From contig BMAT01013976.1 in NCBI GenBank assembly GCA_019649035.1, positions 535,961 through 584,550 on the forward strand: DNA of 48,590 nucleotides. Reading direction: 5' to 3'. Source of the stretch: Elysia marginata (Eukaryota > Mollusca > Gastropoda > Plakobranchidae). This document shows positions 13,001-25,000 of this stretch, one piece after another. How positions within the stretch are numbered: the first letter of the stretch is position 1; each line of letters opens with the position of its first letter. A model generated the notes under the pieces. That model was not told the origin of the DNA and made no database searches. It saw nothing but the letters and a program-made list of their open reading frames with translations. The position numbers were made by a program, and so were the translations under genes.

Positions 13001-16000
13001 ATCAGTTCAAATCTGCAAGATTTACATCCCTATTACAGCTATTTCTGACCTTAGAAGCAGAAGAGGATCGACTGCGTGGAACAAGATTGAAATCCTGATA
13101 CGACGGAGAAACTGCTCTTTCTCTTTTAGCTCGACTTGAACGACGCTCTTTACGCCCTGTTTTAGGGGAAGATCTGTGAAACAATAGGAAAATAAGACAA
13201 AATGGTGAATGCAGCCAATATGATAAAGATAAATGTTGCAATAGCTAGTAAGGCATATTTCAAGGAGTCTTTTCCAGTTATATCATGTGTCAGTTTTATT
13301 TTATAAGAAATATTTTACAGAACAAGTTAAACTGCTTAAGATCTACCAACAACTCAACCATAAAACTGGGGTAGATACAGTACAAAATTATTTCAGTAGG
13401 TCTATTTGAAAGTGGCCATAGACATTTTGTCATTACTTTCAATATATAAAATATAAATAAGTAACCATTATGATTTGGTGGTTTCTTTTTCATGAACAAG
13501 GCTTTAAAGACATATCTTAGGACCATGATTTTATAAAAACTTGAAAGTTTATACAATAACTAATAAATTGCAATTATAAGTCTAAAGTCTCGAAAATTTT
13601 ATTTAAAAACAGGTCTTTTTTTCCTTTTTCTGATCATCTTTCCAGAATATAAATTTTAGTTTTAAACAATTTCTAAATTTTTAAAATGCATTTTTGAAAA
13701 CATCTAAGCTTTGAACTGTGACCATCGGAATATTCAACCCATACGTAGTCTGTTCTCTCTTAGTATTCACATACCTTTGCACATCTTCTCTTGGTGTCGT
13801 TGCACCTATGGTGAACATATTTGATTTGTTTGGAGCTGGGCTAAAACCATCCCCAAAATCACTCAACTCGCCACCTACACCACCACCCCCCTCAATAGCA
13901 CTGGCTCCAGCTGCCGCACTAATAGATCCTCCAGCACTAAATGCAGAGAGTCCTCCTCCACTAGCACCACCAACTCCGATATCTGATGGATCTGCACTCT
14001 GCTCCAGTATGACACAACTGAAAACACAAGGTTTAATGAAACCAAAACTCTATACAGTATTGAAACCAATCAAATGCTTTGTAAATTTAGGATTACTTGT
14101 TTAAAATCAGGAGAGCTGTTGTATTTATTTCATTTTTTTCTTACATTTTATTCTAAGATCAGGAAAAAAAAGTTTTACAGGCCATTAGGTTAGCACAGAG
14201 TTGGCCCATCAATAAACTATACAATAACTAAAGAATTGTAAGAATTCAGACAATATGTGCATGCAGATGAGCAATCATTATTTATATCCATTGTCTCTTG
14301 GTTTGGGCTCCAAATACCTAGCAGAGCCAGATTTTTTCCGAGTGATAGATTTATGCTCAGATGACTAGGGGCCTTCCCTTTCTTATTGGCCCCTGCGGAG
14401 TTTAAAACATTAATTTTTTTTATAATTTTCCTGCAAGGGAATGCTATAGGATGCTAATGTACCCAGATTACTTTTTAAAGATTTTGGTTGATCTTTTCAT
14501 TTCCCATTCTGCATTTCCCTTCCGACTGCAGTTTCAACTGTGGTGGACGAAGAACTGACTGTTTGTAGATAAATATATCGATGGACCAAGTGTGTGAGTA
14601 AATGGCCTCTTAGTTTATCAATATTGCAGGGGATAAAACAAACGTCCAGTAAAACTTGAGAGGCAGTTGTGACTTTGACATTGCGCAATGTTTGTTGATG
14701 GCATGAGCTAAAGTTTGAGATCTAACTGATTTTATTATTTAAGAGAGTAACTATTTTTAGATCAGGTGTTGTTTTTTTAACCTTTGGAGACTTGACATTA
14801 TCTTTGGATAAAGTACTTTTTAGTCATTTTAAGTTTATTGACTGTATGAAAATCACTTGGCATTGCTGCCCTTGAATGGACAGTTCTTTACCAAGAGATG
14901 TTTTGGATGAACATTCATTAGGGAGGAATAAACTAAATCTCAAGACTTTTATATGCAGGAAATTAAATTGAGCTCTGCACATTATTGATAAGAATTTGCA
15001 ATTGACACCACAAATTTGGGGGCTCAAGTTACACCAGTCAAAACTAAAAAGTAGAAAGTATCGAAATGAACAAAAACTGTATTTGTTGAAACATCAGTGA
15101 AAGTAAAAAAAAACACAGATATGTCTCACACTCTGTCCAAATGAGCCATAAGTCCCTTCGTTTTAAGATCTAGGCTTTTAAAGTTTAGTGAGTGTTTAAA
15201 AAAATAAAAGTCAAAATTTTTTTTTATTTTTGATATTGACGCTAAAACCATTTCTAAATAGTTTTCACATATAATTCATGTTGAAATTTCCTGTTTTATG
15301 TGTCTAATTTAGTTGCTATGGTTACTAATGCCTGAACAATTTATAGTCGTCTAAATTTTAAATGCTATTCTCTCCCTTTTCTGAAATTTCAATTGAACTT
15401 ACCCTTCCAACTTAAAACAGCTATAACTTCAAACAGAAGCATGATAGAGCTTTTCTATTTGTTGTATTTGAAAGTAAAGAAAATCAGCTTTAATGTGATA
15501 CCATATCTGACTACCTTCCAACTTCGACTCAAGACTCAATTTGATTGGTTGAAAGACATATATAAAAAAAAATATAAAAATAAAAATGATTACCTTTCAT
15601 CTCCTACTGATGGGGACTGAGCAGTTAACTGCCTCATTGCTGTGTCAGGTTTGAGTGCGCAGCACATAACTGAGGCATCCGCAATTGAACCATCCGGCTT
15701 TGAAACCATTCCCTTGGAAGCACTCGCTTTGGCAACAGGCAAACACTGGTCAGCATCTCCACCACCAAGTTTGAGCATAGCGCTGCTTTTTGATAAAGTT
15801 TTTGTTTCCCAAGGTTGATCCACTAAGCCTGGTAGCATAATTCCTGTTTGATGGCTGCCAGGTAGTTGAGAGGCTAATGGCTCTGGGTGTCCTTTAATAC
15901 CGACCTCTCCTTCTCCCTTTGCTTTTGAGGCTGAGGATGATGGCATTGGAGATAAGTGCTGAAGACTGGCTGTGTTGACCTTCTCTGCTCGTTGGGCTAG

Positions 16001-19000
16001 AGGGGTAGCAGGTGGAGTTGGGGTGCCAGATTTATCAAATGATTCTGTCTTCTGCAAAGGAGCTCTTGCCTTCTTCTGGACCACAGGACTGCTAGGTGGA
16101 GTCTTGTAGAGATCCTCTTTAGCGACAGATGATTCTCGCACGTTTCTTGACGAGCTCATAGATTCTGAGTGAAAAAATATCACAGACGACTTTTATTTGC
16201 TTATTATTAAATTTATGATTCATATGTGTCAAAACATTTTGAGTCTATCATTCTTGACACAAGTATGATACAGAATAAACTATGAGCAAATATATGCATT
16301 TCCCTAGACTCTAACTTAAGCCTGAACAGTAAAGAAAAAGAGCAAAGATAAAGACTTATCATAATTAAATATGCTGATTCATTTTTTTAAGTTACAGAAA
16401 AATGTTACACCTCCTAGCATTAAATTTTAATTCTGAATGCCTGCGGAGAGACTGGGTAAGTTGCTGCAAACCAATCGAATCAAATATAATGAGGACCATC
16501 ACAGAGAACCAGTAGTCCTAAATCTCTGTCAGGTGTCAGGCGGAACCCTGCCTGGGAATATTAGTGCTGACCAAGGACTACTGTAGGGGTCACTGTTAGC
16601 TTAATAATAAATAAAAAAATTATCCATCTTTATCACACAATATCTCCAGAACTACTATGAGTACAACCACAGCTCATCTCTAGATTGTTTGTATAAAATT
16701 TCCTCTTAAAGTCAGTGAAACTTTGATATTTCTACTGCATGTACTTTTTTATTTAATGTTTAACTTGTCTTCTTGCAGGTTTGTGACTAAAATGTTTAGA
16801 ATGTAATTGCTTTGATTTTTGACATGAGGTAAGATGAAAGCCAGCGTACAAATGTGATAAAAACCATGCATGCATTGAGCTGCTTGGGCAGACCAGGTCA
16901 GGTCATTTGCATCTCACAGCCTGGGCCCAACTAAACAAGCGCTAGATGTACGCTGTGACCTACCAGCTTTAGATTTGGGGCTTGCTTCCCTTGATCCTTT
17001 CTTAGGGGTACTAGGAGGTGAAGGCTGGGGGGTTGGCCCATTTCCATTTGCTCTTGATTCTCCTGGTGTGTCAATGAAAAATTTAAAAATATTTATGAAT
17101 TTGATGAGGCAGCAGGAAAACAAGTCTTGAGAATGCAAGAATTCATAAGATGCCCACAATTTTAAAAAAAAGGACATGCCATTAAGAAATTTAAATGTGC
17201 ATGTTCCTGAGCAAAATAAGCACAGATTAAATTTAGGCTGTTCTGTAGCTATTGACAATTAAAAATAATTTGCGTGACCCTTTCTTATGGCCTTCCATCA
17301 AGAAAATAGATATTAAAGCTTTTCTTCCTCTTAAAAAAAAAGAATCAATGTTCAACCTTTATGAATCCTCATAAGCCTGCTTTTACTTGTTCTTTTTATT
17401 GTTGTGTTAAGATTGGCATGAACTTCTTTGGACATTTTAGTGTCTTTGTTTAAACAAAAGGTGCTTCACTAATAAAGGTGTAGGTGTTTGTCACAAACAA
17501 AAGAAAACTACAGGCCATATTAAACACAAATGCACAAAACTATTTAACATGCAAACCTATTAACTAAATTAAAAAAAATGTTTTTTTTTAAATAGGAAAA
17601 GGTCTGTTGCTGCTTCAGTAAGGTATCTGCAACTTAAAACGAAATAGTTGTAAAAAAAATATCCAGTAAGGCCTGTGTGAACAAAAATTATTCAATTTCT
17701 ATCAATGTGTCTCAAAAAGAATAAACTTTTCCAATAATTCCAAGCCTAAAGAGATTTAGAATTCATGTTAAAATGTTCAAATGTGTTGATTATCATTTGT
17801 ACATAGCGCCTCCATCAGTTTAAATTTATGCTCTATGCTTACTTCTCCGTTTTTAGTGATTCAGAAAGGGACATTTTGAAAGCTGTTTAATAAGCCTCAC
17901 CAACAAGCCTCGCTAGTTTTCTGGGATTGATAGCAGGATAACAGAGCTTGAGGCCTAAGTAAGTAAAGCTTGGACAGGCCACAACATCATCATCACAGTA
18001 CACATAGGTAGAGCGATTTGATGCCTTATCAACTTTTGCAGTGTCTTTAGGCAGTCATAAAAATATTGAAACAAATGACAAAGCAACACAAACACCGCAG
18101 TAAGAAAAGAAGAACACAAAACCATACAAAAACAGAGAGATGTTTACAGAGTCAGGTTTGATATAAAGAAATGAGTTTGAAAAGAAAGCAATTTTGAATA
18201 AGTGGAGTGAAATATAAATTTTAGACAAAAAAAATGTATACAGAACAAGCAGGAAATATTGGTGATGATAAAAAAAATTATAAAAAAATAAATATGAAAA
18301 AAAGGCAATTTTACAAGAGACGGGATTGCATAATCAAAAAATTACAATAAAGAGCCATCACAGATATAATTTTTTACCAATACCAACCAGTCCGATTTTT
18401 TGGTGAGGAAGTGATATGAGAGTTATAAGAGAATTAGTTATAGAAGATTTAAGCCTTAAAAATCAATCATGGAAACAATTTAGGACAAAAGAGGAGGTTA
18501 ATTAAAATTAACGACAAAATATTTACAATGTTTTTAATATTTACCAGTACAAAAAAAGCTATTCTCACACACATGAGGAGTATATCAATAAACAGTATTT
18601 AACTGTATATCATTTGCAATCCACTGAAAGTCATTTTTAAGTTCACCCATTCTTGTGTAACTATAAAAATAGATAACAGATACTACATTCATGAAGTCTG
18701 CCAATGGCCAAAACTGTCTCAGACTTAATAATGTTTGATAAATTTCAAGAAAAGTGAATTTGAAACATCAGTTATTTTTTTTTTCAATCAGTATTTAATT
18801 GAATTGACAAAAGCTTTGTATGCAATGGTGTGCAGCTGTGTGTATTTGTGTTTTATAAAATAAATATGGCAATCATCCAACTTGAAAATTGGTGGGTACA
18901 GAACAAAATTGAAACATCTGAAGGTTTCACCTTTTATGGCTTCAAAACTAATAATTAGAGAAATAAGATTTTAAAAAGGGTAACAGGACCATTCCATATC

Positions 19001-22000
19001 TCATTTTCATTATTGCTACTAACAAAGTATTAAAAAGAAAAAAAATTGTAATTTTGTCATGTACATGCCAATATTATCCCTCTAGCCTAAAGCTGAGTAA
19101 TTGCCATCTTCACTCTACGTGTTTGTATTTTTTTCTTTCACCCAAGCATCCACTAGATCCTTGGTCTACTTCAATGAGAGTTAAGTAGTTGCTCCCTTTC
19201 TGATTATCTGGGTTTTTTTTTTTTCAAAGATATAATCATAATTCAATAAGGCCCAGTGTCGTAGAGTGGTTAGCGTGTCAGATTTGTGATCCAATGAGTT
19301 GCGTGTTCGATTCTCGACCATGCTATGTTGCAATTGCCTTGGAATAGCAATTTACCAAAACTACCAAAACTTTCCCCAGTCCACCCACCTGTGAATGGGT
19401 ACCCAGTTACAGGCAATGCTTGAATTTGTGATATGCCCATGCAAAACACTCTGCATTTGGGTTATAAGTGGCTTTGATTTGAATGTACTGGGTTGGCTGG
19501 GGCATAGTGGCGCTGCTCTTGTGGCGACACAGCTACACTGAGTAACAAAGCCAAATTTCTTAAAAGGGATTATTAATACAGTGTAATAATAATTTTTTAA
19601 AAAAGAACTTACCAAGAGCTTTCACCAACTCGTTGACAGGCACACCCTGCAGCTCGGGGGGAATATCTTTATTGTCCTTTAGGGAGAGGCGGGCTAGGCC
19701 AGGATCAGAAGCTTTCCGAGCTGAGAGGGATCTCTGATGACTTTCCACTTGGCTTGCTGGAAGTGGTGGTACTGAGATAAAAGGGTTTGGTATGGAGCCC
19801 GATCTGGATTAAGATAAGAAATGATATTAATGTACTAGATAGGAGTCAAAAGAGATCACTGGTGACTTTCCACTTGGTTTGCTGGAAGTGGGGGTACTGA
19901 GATGAAAGGATTTGGCATGGAGCCCAATCTAGATTACAATAAGATATAATAAGATAAGATAGTTCTTTATTAATTCCCTTGAAGAAATTCATTGTACATA
20001 GTATAAGATACGAAATGATAAAAATAAAATAACAAGGAGTTAAGTTACAAACCAGGGGAGTGATTAAAGGGGTAATATTGTTTTTTCACAAAACTGTTCA
20101 ACAATTAGATACATATTTAAACACAAAAATTTATGAAGTTGTATAAAAAACAGTGCAGCAAATATCTAAATGCTTTATAAAGATCATTATTTCCATGTCC
20201 CACAGCTGATAACTAAAATGCTTGAAAAATAACTGACATATTTTTTGGAGCAAAATTAATCATTAAAATTGCAATTTGCAGGTTTTTAGCTTTACCTCTG
20301 CCTAAGTCTGAGCAGGCGGTCAGCAAGCATAGCCTCCTCTAGGCTCTCTTCATCCCCTAAATCATTGTAGTCACTTATGGCAAGAGCTACTGGAGACAGT
20401 GGATACTCAGACTCCTGGCAATCTTCAGGATTCGGGGATGGTTCACCAAACCTAGGCAGGGGCACTTTTGTTTGGAAACCTGGGGATGGGAAAAATAATA
20501 AAAAAAAAATTCTTTAATATGAAAGAAAAAAGGCTGATAAGATTTCTAGTATGCACAGTGACCTAAAAGAACAAAAACAAATCTTGGGTATATAGCTGTG
20601 AAAAAAAAACTGTTGGCTATTGTAAAAAGAATAATTTTTCAAAGTACAATTAAAAATCTTTTTTTTTTTAACAAGTTAAATTACGTTATTGAAGCAAAGA
20701 ATTACTTCCACAATGTTTATAAACAAGTTCATAAATTATTATAAAATCAATGCGACTTGAACATCAATTCAGAAGAAAAGCAGCTGAAAAGTCACTTCTA
20801 CTTTTCATTATTAAACACAATACCACTGTTTCCTACATCTCAGTACTTTACCTGTGATTCCGCCAAAGTTGAAAGCTGACGATGGCATACTTTTGCTTTT
20901 AGCAAAGGCTGAAAAAAAATCATGATATATTTTGTGATTGTAAATGAATGATTTTGTTAACGTTCAATTCAAGTTCCATTTATATTCAATCTTTTCTGAG
21001 AAAAAAAAAAAGAAAAAAAATGAAATTGGTTTTATGAATATTGCAAAAAAGATAAAAATATTTAATTGTTTATCTTTTTGTTTTTATACATTTTCATTTT
21101 TCCTAATTTTTTAGCTCTTTAACATTAAATTGTTTTACCGTTTTTTTAACTTATTGAAATGTTCAAATGTTTCTGAAAAACTCTTGTTATTAATATTAAT
21201 AACAAGTGATAAAAATAATTATTCTATATTCATCCTTTACATGAAATTTGAATAAAGTTGCATAGAAAAAGTTATAGATGTTTATATGATAATTTATATA
21301 CAGTTTGAAAATACAATGGCCAATAACAAAACACAAAATTAAATTTGTAAATATGAATATACAAAGCATTTGATATTCAAAAGGCCCATCACCACCTAAA
21401 AAATTTCAATACATCATTCTTGCAGCTCACAATTCCCTTTTTGGGAACAGGAACAAATCTGATGTTGTTCATGGCAAAGGTATACAAGAATCTTTCATTG
21501 ATAGATTAAGAATATAGGCAAAAATTCACACTATATAGAGGCACATTTTTATTTGCTCCTATGCCAACCTAAGGGCAATGGCAAATGACCACACCATGCC
21601 GAGCACCAATAATGGTAAGGACCCTACTCCTTATTCCTTGACGCCTGATAATGAGTATAGGACTAACTTTACTTGCTGTTTTGCTGATGAACATAAAAGG
21701 TAAAGTACAAACAGTATTGTTAGTTAGAGTAATAATTCATGGCTTAACTCTTTAGCTCCTTTTCTATGTCCCCATGAGGGGAAAAAACTATTTGACAATA
21801 CCATTCTACCAAAAAAAAAAAAATTTGATTTAAGTTCAAGAAAATACTTCCAAGGAAACTGTTTGAGATACTCCCAGCTACTAGCTGTTAATTGCTAAGA
21901 TTGCAGTCTACCTTCCTGGGGTGGGAAGAATCCAGGGAAGTTTACAGCATACTCAGCTGCCTTCTGGGCAAACTGGAATCCATGATGGGACTGAGGAGGC

Positions 22001-25000
22001 AAGCTGCGAAAAGCAAAGGGGTCTTGACCTGGACCACCAAAAGGTAACTCTGACTCATGCTGCATGTACTGGGTATCATCTCGCCCACCGCGCACCAGAG
22101 ACCAGGCCTCGCTAGCTAGCTGAGACTGGCAGTATTTGTGGGCAGACTCCTCAGCAAGGCGAATCCATGTTCCGTCTGAGTTGACAATCTGAAAATAATT
22201 TATGTCAAGTTAAAGAGACATGTAGAAACTTTTTTAAAATTCATTTCTCACCAAGCACATATAAAGTATTTTTAGGTAAAACCCAAGGTTTACAGTATTT
22301 CAAAAACATATATTTACTTGCTAGTGTTTGGAAAGATATTGTATATTTGTGTAGCAGTATCACAAAATTAGTTGAGTTGCTGCAACTGATGTATTAAAAA
22401 ATCATTGAAATGATGGCTGAAAATAAGATATTCAAGTAGATGTTAGATTCATGATCTCTTTAAATGCTTTTTTATGTAAAATCTTTCAATGAATTTTTCA
22501 TTTTATTTAGAATAATTTTCACCAATTCACTATCTTCCAAATGCCACAACTAAGGTTATGATCAGGATATTGAAATAATATAGGGCTTTTTAAGAAGCTT
22601 TCAAATGAGAATATATCAAATGATGTCTAAATGTTGCAAAAAGACTTATTTTGTGATTAGCTACACATGTAATATGACAGCAAGAACCCTATTTTATTCA
22701 AATAAAAAGCAAGAAAAATTAGCCAAACTTTATTTCTGCAGAATAGCATTGCCTATCACCACGCAGCACAATACTTACATCCTCCACAGCCCTAATCTTC
22801 TTGCCCCTTGTTATCATACCAATAGGTGTTGCCTTAAGGTTTGGGCGGGCTCGGATGTTATGTCCAGACGATCCACATTTAACCACCATGTACGTGCCTG
22901 GACCTAAGGGAACAGTGAGTTTAACGTTCAGATTTTAAAACCTTCAGGAGCTGAAGATTATCAAACACCATTGATATCTTTTTCCACCTCTTTTTGAAAT
23001 TAACATGATACAGAACTTTAAAAAGAAAAAAAATGTTAAAAAATAACAAGAGTTGCAATTTAGAGTGGTCATGATTCAATCTCTCACTGCATTTAGCCTT
23101 AGGGTGATATTAGTTTAAAACCCAATATTTAGCATACCACTTTCACAATAACATAATGCAGAGACTTTCACAGCCAGTGTACTATTTCAGAGGCAAATAC
23201 ATCTACACATCGCGAAATTTTACCAACATCTACCAAATTTTCTTCTTCGGATATGGAAGAGCATTTGAAAAATACCTCTATTAGCAGGTTGGCTTCCAAG
23301 AAAATGGCCAGACCCAGCCTGGATGCTACTCCTGCGAGGTCTGGCTCCAGCCATACCCTCAGAACTGGCTGATGCTGCTCCAGCCTGATGGAGGGGGGTC
23401 CTAGTAGGGCTTCCATGCAAATGAGAGTGACCCCCTGCAGGCTTGGGAGTTTCCACAGCAACAAGTAGTGTTTTGCCCAAATGTTTGTTGTATTGGAGGC
23501 ACCAGCCCTCGGTGCCCACACTGCCGCCTTCATCTGTGGGGCAATACTCAGCCAGGGAGGCTCGCGACAGTCGCAGCCATATGCCATCATCATTGGTTGT
23601 CTAACAATAAAGAATATTGTAAGCATAATTATGGTTTAACCAATTCATTACAAATTTATATTTGTTTTAAATTCATGCAGCTAACTGCTTACACAGTGCT
23701 TTTCTTGCTGTGCATATTATTGTAAGTTAGAACCCACATCTTATAATGGCTAGCCATAGTAATAATTTATTGAAATTTTAGCAGCCTGTATAAATAATTC
23801 TGAATCCTTTATTCTGAATTTATTATATCATACAATGCTTTGCTTAACAAAGAAATTGAAGAATTTTTTTTTTCAACTGGCTCTTAAACTGACTATTCTA
23901 GTTAGCTCAACCTTAAATCTTAAACTAGTTAGCTCAACCTTAAATCTTATAAGAATTTTGAGAAACACGAAACATCATATGAAAGAATTTATATTAAAAT
24001 TGCACCTTTATTAAATTTTGATTTATCTCAAAATATTTTCCACAACAAATGTGAGGGGGCATGTAATTGAAACCCATCATGAACTGTCATAGTCAACCAA
24101 GGCCATATTCATCATGTTTGACATCAAACTTTGTTACATTATTCTAAAGATCACAAAGAGTAGGAATAGTTTGTAACTAGTATTGAAGTGCCTGCATTGA
24201 TCTAAAAATTATAATAAACAACGGCTTAGAAATAGAGAATCTCTTTAGAAAACTTACACTGTCCAGGAAAGAGATGGTGCAGTTTGGTGGCACCACACCA
24301 ATCTGCTCGCTCTGAAGGGTGGGGCTCACTCGAACTCTTAAACCTGCACTGTACTTAGCCACAAACTTCCGCAACTGCGAAAGAATAAAATTGAAACCAC
24401 ACGGCGTTATCTTGTAACGCTCAAGAAAGGATTTCGGTTTGTTCTGGTCGGAAGAACTTCCTTCAAGCTTGTGAGACTCAATAAAATAACAGCATGCCGA
24501 CGCACGGCCGGCGGAGCGCGATTTATGACCTGCACTAATTAGAATTGACAGCCGGGCCGGCACCTTATCCCGCGATGTTGTCTATGCATAGAGATTTTCT
24601 AAAAGTTATCCGACTTTTACCAGTTTGTCCAGAGAACATTGAATCCCAAACACCCTTGAATTTAGTATCGTTCTCAAGATCATTTTCTTCTTCAAAAGAC
24701 GCCGTTTAAAATTTTTTCATTACTTTATTGTGCAAGACTTTATTGGCTCTTCTCTGAGGTACGTGTTAGTGTTTCAAAAAATTTGGTTTTTGTGTGATTT
24801 TTAGTTGGTTATTAATTAAATTAATGTATTTTAAAAAATAACCCGTGAATTTTAATAAATTTGCAACCATTCGAGGAGCCATAATTTTGCGTTCAACATG
24901 TGCAAAGCACTTAGTGGTAGAACGTTTCGTTGATTTTATATGATTTTTTTTTTTGGTACAGGTTAGATCGAACCTCAGCTGCTTATATGTACCAGAGAGA

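Noticed and set aside
13718-14104. Plus-strand 128-codon Pro/Ala-rich frame.
   Set aside because: Shadow of the Gly/Ala-rich exon a33 on the other strand.
14497-15027. Two adjacent minus-strand open frames as a possible transposase remnant.
   Set aside because: I could not match any motif (no catalytic triad text, zinc finger or terminal repeats).
24177-24563. 128-codon minus-strand frame as a separate small gene.
   Set aside because: Its second half is exon a23; the first half has only a GTG start and no ATG. Kept only as a CpG-patch finding.
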